From: Streptomyces sp. NBC_00690
GTDB taxonomy: Bacteria > Actinomycetota > Actinomycetes > Streptomycetales > Streptomycetaceae
DNA: 64,000 nt
Reading direction: 5' to 3'
NCBI RefSeq assembly: GCF_036226685.1
Contig: NZ_CP109009.1
Coordinates: forward strand, 2,976,001 to 3,040,000
The notes beneath the pieces are model-generated. The model saw only the letters and a list, made by a program, of their open reading frames with translations, did no database searches and was not told the DNA's origin. The position numbers were made by a program, and so were the translations under genes. The first letter of the stretch is position 1. The number at the start of each line of letters is the position of its first letter. This document shows positions 34,616-43,129 of the stretch, piece after piece.

Positions 34616-35764
34616 TCACCCCACCTGGGTCCACGCCTCCAGTGCCAGTCCGGGCTCGTCCTTCTGCCGGCTGACCCGCAGCGACCCGTCGACGCCGAAA
34701 GCCGCCATCACCACGCGCCCCCTGCCGTCGACCGCGAGCGCGGGCGCTCCGACGCAAGGGTCGCCCGTCAGGCTCCAACTGGCGCCGCGGGACTCGTCCT
34801 CGGTCGGATAGGCGGCGAGCGCGGGGCGCCCGGTCGCCGTGTCCCGGTGGGCGAGGATGGTGCAGTCGTGACCGTCGACACGGGTGCGCAGCAGTGCCAC
34901 GGGACCCGTGCCCGTACCGCTCCCGAGCGTGATCGGCGAACTCATGGAAGGCCGCCAGCCGTCGACAGTGCCGTCGACCGCCGAGTGCCAGAACCAGCTG
35001 AGCCGCCCCTCACCGGTGCGCACCGCGGCCGGGGAGTCGGCCTGGGCCTTGGCGGGGACGTCGTCGGCCCGGACGAACTTCACGCCCACGGTCTCCTGCT
35101 CCCAGCGCATGACGCGGTCGGCCGTCGGGAGGACGAACTCCACGAGCCCGCTGTCCGTGAGGGCACTGTGGACCGCGCCGATCCCTCCGCTGCCCTTGTG
35201 GTCGGCCCACTTGTTCCACTTGCCGTTGGGCGTCTGCGCCCTACCGCAGACGCCTCCGCCCACGTTCCGGACGAAGACGTGCAGCGAGCCCTCGCCGTCG
35301 ACCACCGCGCCGGGCGGACCGATCTGCGCGGAGAGCGCCGGGTCATTCGGGTAGGGCGAGCCGACCGCGTACCAGTCACGCAGGCCGAGGCCCGACTGGT
35401 ACTGGAGCGCGTACACCACCTCGGTGTTCATACGGCCGTCCGGCAGCGGCTTGCGGCGGAGGCCCACGAGGTGGACATAACCGTCGTCGCCCTGCGCTAT
35501 CGACAGATAGGGGAGCAGGCCAGGAGCCTCAAGGACATCGGGGCCCGTCCACTCGGGCCCGCCGGGACGGGTCTCGGTCCAGCGGAGCACGGCGTCCTCG
35601 CTGGGCGCGTACGCCGTGAGCCTGCCGTCCTTGCCCCGGACCAGCCACCCCGTGGTTGGGGCCAGGGAGGTTTCCACCGCAGGCGTGGGCGTCGCATCCG
35701 CCCCACCGCGCGCCGACGAATCGGGTCGGCGCGCTGCCTTCTTCCGTGCGGACCAGACTGTCAT
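34616..35764 (-). CDS. Beta-propeller-like (lectin-like) hypothetical protein
   Basis: The 382-residue product has repeated short blocks of the kind W-x-V/G...D-G...L-x-A/V-F (for example WLVRGKDGRLTAYAPS, DGYVHLVGLRRK, GEGSLHVFVRN and GRGRVVMAAFGVDGSL). These suggest a five-to-seven-bladed beta-propeller as in PLL/fucose-lectin-like proteins. There is no signal peptide; the N-terminus is basic and short. It lies alone on the minus strand between the acetyltransferase and epimerase genes of the glycan block and shares a divergent promoter region with the epimerase. Sugar binding is a guess from fold and context. Confidence 0.7.
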   Translation of the reverse strand: MTVWSARKKAARRPDSSARGGADATPTPAVETSLAPTTGWLVRGKDGRLTAYAPSEDAVLRWTETRPGGPEWTGPDVLEAPGLLPYLSIAQGDDGYVHLVGLRRKPLPDGRMNTEVVYALQYQSGLGLRDWYAVGSPYPNDPALSAQIGPPGAVVDGEGSLHVFVRNVGGGVCGRAQTPNGKWNKWADHKGSGGIGAVHSALTDSGLVEFVLPTADRVMRWEQETVGVKFVRADDVPAKAQADSPAAVRTGEGRLSWFWHSAVDGTVDGWRPSMSSPITLGSGTGTGPVALLRTRVDGHDCTILAHRDTATGRPALAAYPTEDESRGASWSLTGDPCVGAPALAVDGRGRVVMAAFGVDGSLRVSRQKDEPGLALEAWTQVG

Positions 35765-35907
35765 GGCTCACCGCCGACTCTCTTGCTGACTGCCCCCGAA
35801 ACGTGCGCGCCGATAATACGACAGCGCCTGCCGACCGGACCGGTCCGTCCATTGCCTACCATGGGCGGTACACCCGCCAGTGACCGGACCCAGAAGAAGA
35901 GTGTTCA

Positions 35908-37011
35908 GTGAAAGTCATCAGCATCGTCGGTGCACGTCCCCAATTGGTGAAGCTCGCTCCCATCGCGGCCGCGTTCGCAGGCACGGAGCACGAGCACGTC
36001 ATTGTGCACACCGGACAGCACTACGACGCAGACCTCTCCGATGTCTTCTTCGACGGCCTCGGCATCCCCGACCCGGATGTCCACCTCGGAGTAGGTTCCG
36101 GCAGCCACGGCGTCCAGACGGGCGCCGTCCTCACCGCGCTCGACCCGGTCCTGGAGCGCGAGCAGCCGGACTGGGTCCTGGTCTACGGGGACACCAACTC
36201 CACCGTCGCCGGTGCGCTGTCCGCGGTCAAGATGCATCTGCCGGTCGCACACCTGGAAGCGGGGCTGCGCTCCTTCAACCGGCGGATGCCGGAGGAGCAC
36301 AACCGCGTCCTGACGGACCACTGCGCCGATGTGCTCCTCGCGCCGACCGAGGAGGCCATGCGCCATCTCGCCGACGAGGGACTGAAGGACCGCGCGGTCC
36401 TGGCCGGCGATGTGATGGTCGACATCTGCCTGCGCATCCGGGACTCCGTGCTCGCCGGCGAGCACGGCGCGCCCACCCTCCCCGAGGGCATCGATCCCTC
36501 TCAGCCCTTCCTGCTCGCGACGCTCCACCGGCCGGACAACACCGACGACCCGGCGCGCCTGGCCGCGATCGTCGACGCTCTCGCCGGTCTGCCCCTGCCG
36601 GTGGCGCTGCTCGCCCACCCGCGCCTGGTGGCACGCGCCGCGGAGCACGGCATCAAGCTGGACCAGGGCTCCGTGCACGTGGGCCGTCCCCTGCCCTACG
36701 CGGGGCTGATCGCCGCCGTCCTGGCCTCCTCCGGTGTGGTCACCGACTCCGGAGGGCTCCAGAAGGAGGCGTTCCTCCTGAAGCGGATCACCACCACCAT
36801 CCGCCCGGAGACGGAGTGGGTGGAGACCGTCGACTCCGGTTGGAACATCCTGGTCCCCGACCCCCACGAGATGGCGGCCGACGCCTGGGCGGCGACCGTC
36901 ACCCGCACGGTCCCCACGGCCGATCCCGGCACGCCGTACGGCGACGGACAGGCCGCGCGGAACGTCGTGAGGATCTTGGAAGAGCGGAAAGGAGGCAGCC
37001 GGCGCGCGTGA
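35908..37011 (+). CDS. UDP-N-acetylglucosamine 2-epimerase family (WecB/WbpI)
   Basis: The 367-residue non-hydrolysing 2-epimerase shows GARPQLVKLAPI at the start, HTGQHYD, VYGDTNSTVAGALSA, and HLEAGLRSFNRRMPEEHNR with the catalytic acid and His residues. The family includes WecB (UDP-GlcNAc to UDP-ManNAc) and WbpI (UDP-GlcNAc3NAcA to UDP-ManNAc3NAcA). Because the other four Wbp-type enzymes are here, the WbpI role seems likely, but WecB activity cannot be excluded. The start is GTG. It is followed by two glycosyltransferases on the same strand. Confidence 0.93.
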   Translation: MKVISIVGARPQLVKLAPIAAAFAGTEHEHVIVHTGQHYDADLSDVFFDGLGIPDPDVHLGVGSGSHGVQTGAVLTALDPVLEREQPDWVLVYGDTNSTVAGALSAVKMHLPVAHLEAGLRSFNRRMPEEHNRVLTDHCADVLLAPTEEAMRHLADEGLKDRAVLAGDVMVDICLRIRDSVLAGEHGAPTLPEGIDPSQPFLLATLHRPDNTDDPARLAAIVDALAGLPLPVALLAHPRLVARAAEHGIKLDQGSVHVGRPLPYAGLIAAVLASSGVVTDSGGLQKEAFLLKRITTTIRPETEWVETVDSGWNILVPDPHEMAADAWAATVTRTVPTADPGTPYGDGQAARNVVRILEERKGGSRRA

Positions 37012-37072
37012 TGGACAGGAGCCCCGCAATGGGCAGAAGTCCGTATACGTCACCGTGCTAGCGTCACCGACT

Positions 37073-38527
37073 ATGTCAGCGTCTCCCAGGCCCGGGCCTT
37101 CATCCGAAGGCCCGCGGCCTCATGTCATCTATCTCGCCATCGGCTTCCCGCCGGCTGCGAAGAGCAGCGCCTACCGAATGCGCGAGACGGCGAACCAATT
37201 CTGCAACGCGGGCTGGGACGTCACCGTCGTCACCATCGCCCAGGAGTCCTGGGAGCGGGACTCGGGCGTAGACCTCACCCTGCTCGACCAGGTGGACCCC
37301 CGGGTGAGGATCGTCGAACTGCCGCTGTCCCGTGAGGACCTGGAGACGGACATCCGCCTCTACGACGAGGAGCGCGCCCTCCACCCCAACCGGTGGGTGA
37401 CCCGGCTGCGCGCCCGGCAGCAGAAGACCTTCCCCGAGCCGAACTTCGGCGACTGGCGTGCGGCGCTGGAGCAGGCCGTGGTCGACATCCACACCGAGCG
37501 TCCGGCCGATCTGCTCGTCGCCAGTTGTGTGCCCTACGTCAACCTCGCCGCCGCATGGCGGCTGTGGGAGGACGCCCAGGTGCCGTACGCGGTGGACTTC
37601 CGTGACGGCTGGTCCATCGATGTGATCACCGGCCTGGAAGCCTTCATCAAGGACTCCGAGATGGGCCGCTGGGAGCAGAAGGTCCTCGACAAGGCGGTCT
37701 CCCTGTGGGTCGTGAACGACCCGATCGCCGATCACTACCGGGCCAGATACCCCGAGTTCGCCTCCCGGGTGGAGGTCGTTCGCAACGGCTACGACGCGGA
37801 CAGTTCGCCCGGCCGTGCCCATAACGCGGATCCCGCGGCCGGTCTCGTCTTCGGCTACCTGGGCACGGTGAACTTCACCCCCGCCCATCTGGAGACCGTC
37901 CTCAACGCCTGGCGCGCGGCGCGCGAGCGCGAGCCGCTGCTCGCCAACGCACGCTTCGAGGTCCGCGGCCACATCGGCAACGGAGCGGGCCGTGAGGCCA
38001 ACAAGCACTCCGAGATGCTGAAGCAGGCCGAGGCCGACGGCGTCCACTTCGGCGGGCCCGCAGCCAAGGCCGAGGTCTCCTCCATCTACGCCCGCTGGGA
38101 CGCGATGGTGCTCATCCTCATCGGCGGTCGCTATGTGACCTCCGGCAAGGTGTACGAGTACATGGCCACCGGGTTGCCCATCGTCTCGGCCCACGTCGTC
38201 GAACACGACGCGTCGAACGTCCTCGACGGACACCCGTTGTGGACCGGCGCGGTCGGCATCGACGAGGAAAAACTCGCGGAGTCCTTCGTGAAGGCCGCGC
38301 ACATGGCGGTCGGCACGAGCGAGGAAGCCCACAACGAGGCCATGGCGCACGCCGGCCGCTTCACCCGCGAGAAGCTGATGTCGGTGGCCGTCGACGACCT
38401 CGTCGGCAGGCTCGCCGAGCATCGGAACGGCCGTCCGGTGGCCGTCACTGTCACCAGGCCCACGGCGACGGGTCCCGAGGACAATCTCTCATCGAAGTCG
38501 ATCGTCGCCGGAGGACCCAGCTCGTGA
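37073..38527 (+). CDS. GT4-like glycosyltransferase
   Basis: The 484-residue product has a GT-B-type layout. The N-terminal acceptor domain starts VIYLAIGFPPAAKSSAYRMRETANQF. The C-terminal donor domain starts at LVFGYLGTVNFTP and contains GKVYEYMATGLPIVSA, the equivalent of the E-rich donor motif. There is no signal peptide or membrane segment. The ATG at 37073 is preferred; a GTG at 37055 is in frame, and neither has a strong Shine-Dalgarno. It lies 61 bases after the epimerase and overlaps the next glycosyltransferase by four bases, so the two are probably co-translated. Donor and acceptor are unknown. Confidence 0.85.
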   Translation: MSASPRPGPSSEGPRPHVIYLAIGFPPAAKSSAYRMRETANQFCNAGWDVTVVTIAQESWERDSGVDLTLLDQVDPRVRIVELPLSREDLETDIRLYDEERALHPNRWVTRLRARQQKTFPEPNFGDWRAALEQAVVDIHTERPADLLVASCVPYVNLAAAWRLWEDAQVPYAVDFRDGWSIDVITGLEAFIKDSEMGRWEQKVLDKAVSLWVVNDPIADHYRARYPEFASRVEVVRNGYDADSSPGRAHNADPAAGLVFGYLGTVNFTPAHLETVLNAWRAAREREPLLANARFEVRGHIGNGAGREANKHSEMLKQAEADGVHFGGPAAKAEVSSIYARWDAMVLILIGGRYVTSGKVYEYMATGLPIVSAHVVEHDASNVLDGHPLWTGAVGIDEEKLAESFVKAAHMAVGTSEEAHNEAMAHAGRFTREKLMSVAVDDLVGRLAEHRNGRPVAVTVTRPTATGPEDNLSSKSIVAGGPSS

Positions 38528-40653
38528 CCGATGTGCTTTTCATCGCCACTGCCCAGCCACAGCTCGGCGTGCTGGCGGGCGCGGTGCAGAAGTTCCGTGC
38601 ACTCGGGGCAAGCGTCCGGATGGCCTGCCACTTCGACACCAGGAACTGCCTGGAGGAGCTGGACCGGCTGGAGCTGGACGACTACCAGCAACTGCCCTAC
38701 GGCATCGGGAACCTGGGGCCCTTGGCCAAGCGCAGGATGAAGAAGGTCCCGCACGGGCGCCGTCTGTGGCTCCAGAGCCGCCGCAATCCGTGGATGCGTC
38801 AGCAGGGCCTGGGCGCCCAGCACCTCGTAGCGCTCGACGCCAACGCGGTCTACGTCGTGTGGCGGTTGGCCCAGTACAACACCACCGCCAGCGCCTCCTT
38901 CGGCATCGCACCCGCTCTGCGGTCCATCGAGGGCCGGACCGACGCGTCGGCCCCGACCAAGCGCAGGGCCCTGCCACCGCCGGCACTGCTCGCGAGCGAT
39001 GTGCGCCGCCAGGCCAAGGCCCTACCGCACAACATCCTGCGGACGGCCACCGCGCGTCCGGTGATGCGCAGCGCCGTCGGCGCACGGCTGTGGCGTACCG
39101 CCCTGAACGCGCCGGGTGTTCCGCCCACGATGCGAGCCGCGCTGTCGCGTCAGGTCGCCGAGGGCATGCGCTGGGCGGGACGGCCGGGCGGTGCCACGCT
39201 GGCGCTGACGACCGCCGCGGGCCGGATCGACGACCGGAAGATCCGTACGGGTCTGCTGGACGAAGCCGTGTGGGCCGAGCTGAAGAAGGGCATCGCACCT
39301 CGCACGCTGGACAGAACCGTCCGGGAGTTGCTGGCGCAGGCCGACGAGCAGTACCAGGCCGGTGACCCGGCCGCCGCCGCGAGCACGATGGACCGGGCGC
39401 TTGTGCTCGGGTTCCACCGGGTCGTCCACATCGACCAGCTCAGTTCACAACTGGCCACCGAGCCCGAGACCTACGCCGCGCCGGTGTACGCGTCCACGGC
39501 CATGCAGAAGATCATCGAGCCGCGCGGCCGGAAGGTCCCCGCGGCCCAGGCTCCCCTCGACCGGCCGCTTCGGCTGCTCATCACCACCAGCGCCAACGAC
39601 AACTTCCTCAAGCTGATCCTGAAGCGCTACGAGAACCACCCGGACGTGGAGCTGCGCTACCTCGATCTGGCCGCCTCGCCGGCCATGAAGCGGATCTCCT
39701 GGGCCGGGCGCAGGATGCTGGAGAACCGCCTCGGCGGCGACGCGTTCTACGCGGAGCAGGTCGAGCAGATCATGCGTCCCCACCTCGACTGGGCCGACAC
39801 CGTCTTCCTCGACTGGTGTGTGGCACCGGCCGTGATGCTCACGACGATCGATCCGGGCGACACACGGATCGTCGTACGGCTGCACAGCTACGAGGCGTTC
39901 ACCCGCTGGCCGCACATGGTCGACTTCTCACGCATCGACGACCTGGTCTATGTCGCCGACCATGTGCAGGACCTGACGAAGTCGCTCGTCCCGCAGCTGC
40001 GGGGGGAGCACGCGCCGCGCATGCACATGCTCCACAACGCCATGGACCTCAGCGGTTTTGACCTCCCCAAGCCCGCCGAGGCCCGCTTCAACATCGGACT
40101 GATCGGTATCTCGCAGGTCGCGAAGGACCCGCTGTGGGCGGTCGAGGTCCTCGAACGTCTGCGTGAGCACGACGAGCGCTACCGACTGCTGATGGTCGGC
40201 GGCGATATGGACCCCAAGACCAGCCGAGCCACCAAGGACTACCTGCGGAGCTTCCAGGCGCGGATCGAGCCCCTGGAGGAGTCCGGTGCCGTGCTGCGGC
40301 TCGGTCCGACGGACGATGTGCCCGGCAAGCTGGTCGAGATCGGCACCATCCTGAGTTCGTCGGTGCGGGAGGGCTGCCATGTCGGTCTGATGGAGGGTGC
40401 CGCAAGTTCCGCGGTGCCGGTCGTACGCGACTGGCCGTTCTTCGCCGGACGTCCGCACGGGGCGCGGACGCTGTACCCCGAGGGCTGGGTCGTCGACTCG
40501 CCCGAGCAGGCAGCGCAGCGGATCCTTGAGGTGACGGCGACCGAAGAGAGTTGGCGCACCGCGGGCAAGCTGGCCTCCGAGCACGCACTGGCCGTGTGGG
40601 ACTGGCCCAGGGTGAGCCGCGACTTCGATGAGTTGCTGCTCGACTCGGACTGA
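38524..40653 (+). CDS. Large glycosyltransferase
   Basis: The 709-residue product starts at a GTG that overlaps the stop of the previous gene (GTGA). The N-terminal 300 residues (VLFIATAQPQLGVLAGAVQ onward) are helical and include several basic segments, with no known family. The C-terminal 350 residues look like a GT-B fold with the donor-site stretch REGCHVGLMEGAASSAVPVV, matching the E-x-E region of GT4-type enzymes. Coupling with the upstream glycosyltransferase suggests sequential additions to the same repeat unit. A 25-bp hairpin ends the transcript. Confidence 0.78.
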   Translation: MTDVLFIATAQPQLGVLAGAVQKFRALGASVRMACHFDTRNCLEELDRLELDDYQQLPYGIGNLGPLAKRRMKKVPHGRRLWLQSRRNPWMRQQGLGAQHLVALDANAVYVVWRLAQYNTTASASFGIAPALRSIEGRTDASAPTKRRALPPPALLASDVRRQAKALPHNILRTATARPVMRSAVGARLWRTALNAPGVPPTMRAALSRQVAEGMRWAGRPGGATLALTTAAGRIDDRKIRTGLLDEAVWAELKKGIAPRTLDRTVRELLAQADEQYQAGDPAAAASTMDRALVLGFHRVVHIDQLSSQLATEPETYAAPVYASTAMQKIIEPRGRKVPAAQAPLDRPLRLLITTSANDNFLKLILKRYENHPDVELRYLDLAASPAMKRISWAGRRMLENRLGGDAFYAEQVEQIMRPHLDWADTVFLDWCVAPAVMLTTIDPGDTRIVVRLHSYEAFTRWPHMVDFSRIDDLVYVADHVQDLTKSLVPQLRGEHAPRMHMLHNAMDLSGFDLPKPAEARFNIGLIGISQVAKDPLWAVEVLERLREHDERYRLLMVGGDMDPKTSRATKDYLRSFQARIEPLEESGAVLRLGPTDDVPGKLVEIGTILSSSVREGCHVGLMEGAASSAVPVVRDWPFFAGRPHGARTLYPEGWVVDSPEQAAQRILEVTATEESWRTAGKLASEHALAVWDWPRVSRDFDELLLDSD

Positions 40654-40670
40654 TCGCCGTACCGTACAGA

Positions 40671-40725
40671 ACAGACGGAAAGGGGGGATTCCCGAACTTC
40701 TCGGGAATCCCCCCTTTCCGTCTGT
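40671..40725. terminator. 25-bp perfect hairpin between convergent genes
   Basis: The arms at 40671-40695 and 40701-40725 are perfect complements over 25 bases with a 5-base loop. The hairpin stands between the plus-strand glycosyltransferase (stop 40653) and galE on the minus strand (stop 40777), and probably terminates both transcripts. It is the longest perfect hairpin I found in the window. Confidence 0.9.
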
Positions 40726-40776
40726 CTGCCGCCGTCACCCCCGCGGGGAAGACGACCTGACTGCGTGGAAGCGCCG

Positions 40777-41757
40777 TCAGACCCGCGCCTCCGGGTGCCG
40801 CAGCAACCATCCCGCCCACGCCGAGGTGACCATCGCCCGAACGTCGTGACGGGCGGCCCAGCCCAGTTCCGTACGGATGCGGTCCGCCGAGGCCACCACC
40901 CTGGCGGGGTCTCCGGGACGCCGGGCGACGACGACCGGCGCCGGGTCGCGGCGGTCGGTGACCTCCTGGATAAGGGCGGCCATCTCTGCGACCGACACAC
41001 CCTCCCCCCGGCCGATGTTGAGGGTCAGGGACGCCGAAGGGTCCGCGGTCAGCCGGCGCGCCGCCGCGACGTGGGCCGAGGCGATGTCCTCGACATGGAT
41101 GTAGTCGCGGACGCAACTCCCGTCGGCCGTCGGATAGTCGGAGCCGAAGATGCGGGGAGCCTCACCGGCGGTCAGCCGCTCAAAGACCATGGGCACCAGG
41201 TTGAAGACTCCGTCGTCCCCCAACTCGGGCGAGGCGGCCCCCGCCACGTTGAAGTAGCGCAGGGAGGCCGTGGCCATGCCGTGCGCGGTACCGGTGGACG
41301 ACACCAGCCATTCACCGGCCAGTTTCGTCTCCCCGTAGGGGCTCATGGGATTGCACGGGGTCTCCTCGGTGACGAGGTCGACGTCCGGCATCCCGTAGAC
41401 GGATGCGGAGGACGAGAACAAGAACCGGCCGACCTCGGCGTCCACCGCAGCCGCCAGCAGGACCCGAAGGCCCTCCACGTTCTCCCGGTAGTAGTGGAGC
41501 GGCTTCGCCACGGACTCGGCGACCTGCTTCTTGCCCGCGAGATGGACGATCCCGGTGACGGAGTACTCGCGCAGCACGCGGTCGAGCAGGGCTCGGTCGA
41601 GCACCGTGCCGATCTCCAGCGAGACGGAATCGGGCAGCCGCTCCTTGCGGCCCGTGCTGAGGTCGTCGAGGACGACAACGCCCTCACCACCCTCGACCAT
41701 CGCCTTCACCACGTGTGAGCCGATGTAGCCGGCGCCGCCGGTGATCAACCACGTCAT
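40777..41757 (-). CDS. galE: UDP-glucose/UDP-GlcNAc 4-epimerase
   Basis: The 326-residue extended SDR epimerase shows ITGGAGYIGSHVV for NAD at the start, SSSASVYG, and SPYGETK as the YxxxK pair. It converts UDP-glucose to UDP-galactose, or the N-acetyl forms, and so supplies a galacto-configured donor. The start is ATG 41757; a TTG two codons upstream is in frame. It is the last gene of the minus-strand glycan run, 88 bases after the UDP-sugar dehydrogenase. Confidence 0.93.
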   Translation of the reverse strand: MTWLITGGAGYIGSHVVKAMVEGGEGVVVLDDLSTGRKERLPDSVSLEIGTVLDRALLDRVLREYSVTGIVHLAGKKQVAESVAKPLHYYRENVEGLRVLLAAAVDAEVGRFLFSSSASVYGMPDVDLVTEETPCNPMSPYGETKLAGEWLVSSTGTAHGMATASLRYFNVAGAASPELGDDGVFNLVPMVFERLTAGEAPRIFGSDYPTADGSCVRDYIHVEDIASAHVAAARRLTADPSASLTLNIGRGEGVSVAEMAALIQEVTDRRDPAPVVVARRPGDPARVVASADRIRTELGWAARHDVRAMVTSAWAGWLLRHPEARV

Positions 41758-41845
41758 GCTCAAAGCCTCTCATCGCGCCGGGCCCCGCCATACGCCGAAG
41801 CGCAGGGCAGGGCCCGTTTTCTGTGGAACACCTACGAGCGGCGGT

Positions 41846-43129
41846 TCAGCCGCCGATGACGACCCTGCGGACGCCTTCCCAGCGGGCCGGGTCGGTGGTG
41901 CGCCGGCCGTCGACCAGGACGCGTACGTCCGGGAGGTCGGTTGCCGCGAGCTCGCGGTACTCGGCGTGGTCGGCCTGGAGGATCGCGGCGGTCACCGTCT
42001 GGCCCTCGTGCGGGGTCAGGCCGTGCGCGGTCAGTTCCTCGGCCGTGTACATCGGGTCCGACACGAATGCGACGGCACCGCGGGCCTTGAGTGCCTCGAC
42101 GACGCCGAAGACACCGGAGAAGGCGGTTTCCTTGACGCCTCCGCGGTAGGCCGCGCCGAGCACCAGCACGCCGGTGTCGCTGAGGTCTCCGTAGGCGGCG
42201 GCCAGCAGGTCGACGGCGTACTCCGGCATGGCTGCGTTGGCCTCGCGCGCCGAGCGCACGACGGTCGCCTCCGGGTCATTCCACAGGTACATCCGCGGAT
42301 AGATCGGGATGCAGTGCCCGCCGACCGCGATACCGGGCTGGTGGATGTGGCTGTAGGGCTGCGAGTTGCAGGCTTCGATGACCTTCTTGATGTCGATGTC
42401 GTTCTTGTCGGCGAACCTGGCGAACTGGTTCGCCAGACCGATGTTGACATCGCGATAGGTCGTCTCCGCGAGCTTGGCCAACTCCGATGCCTCGGCGGTG
42501 CCCAGGTCCCACACGCCGTTGGGGCGGGACAGGTCGCCGCGCTCGTCGAAGTCGAGCACCTGCTCGTAGAAGTCGACACCGTGGCGCGCGGAGACCTCGT
42601 CGATGCCGCCGACGAGCTTCGGGTAGCGGCGCAGATCGGCGAAGACCCGGCCGGTGAGCACCCGCTCCGGCGAGAAGACCAGGTGGAAGTCCTTGCCCGC
42701 GGTGAGCCCGGAGCCCTCCTCCAGCATCGGAGCCCAACGGTTACGGGTGGTGCCCACCGGAAGCGTCGTCTCGTACGAAACGAGGGTGCCGGGCTTCAGG
42801 CCGCGGGCGATGTCCCGGGTGGCGGAGTCCATCCAGCCGAAGTCCGGGGTGCCCTCCGCGTCCACGAACAGGGGCACGACGACGACGACGGCTTCGGATG
42901 CCGCCACGGCCGCTGCCGTGTCGGTGGTGGCGCTCAGCAGGCCGGCACCCACCGTCTCCTTGAGGAGGCGGTCCAGGTCGTGCTCGCCGGGGAACGGCTC
43001 GGTGCCGGCGTTGACCAGCTCTACGACCTTCTCGTTCACATCGGCGCCGACCACCTTGTGGCCCTTCGCCGCGAACTGCACGGCGAGCGGAAGCCCGATC
43101 TTGCCGAGCGCTACTACACAGATGTTCAT
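41846..43129 (-). CDS. UDP-sugar 6-dehydrogenase (WbpA/WecC family)
   Basis: The 427-residue product oxidises C6 of a UDP-N-acetylhexosamine to the uronic acid. It shows the NAD motif VVALGKIGLPLAVQFAAKGH, the catalytic Cys in GIAVGGHCIPIYP, and the substrate segment SYETTLPVGTTRN, typical of the UDP-HexNAc branch rather than UDP-glucose dehydrogenase. In the WbpA role it would start UDP-ManNAc3NAcA synthesis from UDP-GlcNAc. The start codon overlaps the stop of the preceding glycosyltransferase (ATGA), so translation is coupled. Confidence 0.9.
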   Translation of the reverse strand: MNICVVALGKIGLPLAVQFAAKGHKVVGADVNEKVVELVNAGTEPFPGEHDLDRLLKETVGAGLLSATTDTAAAVAASEAVVVVVPLFVDAEGTPDFGWMDSATRDIARGLKPGTLVSYETTLPVGTTRNRWAPMLEEGSGLTAGKDFHLVFSPERVLTGRVFADLRRYPKLVGGIDEVSARHGVDFYEQVLDFDERGDLSRPNGVWDLGTAEASELAKLAETTYRDVNIGLANQFARFADKNDIDIKKVIEACNSQPYSHIHQPGIAVGGHCIPIYPRMYLWNDPEATVVRSAREANAAMPEYAVDLLAAAYGDLSDTGVLVLGAAYRGGVKETAFSGVFGVVEALKARGAVAFVSDPMYTAEELTAHGLTPHEGQTVTAAILQADHAEYRELAATDLPDVRVLVDGRRTTDPARWEGVRRVVIGG

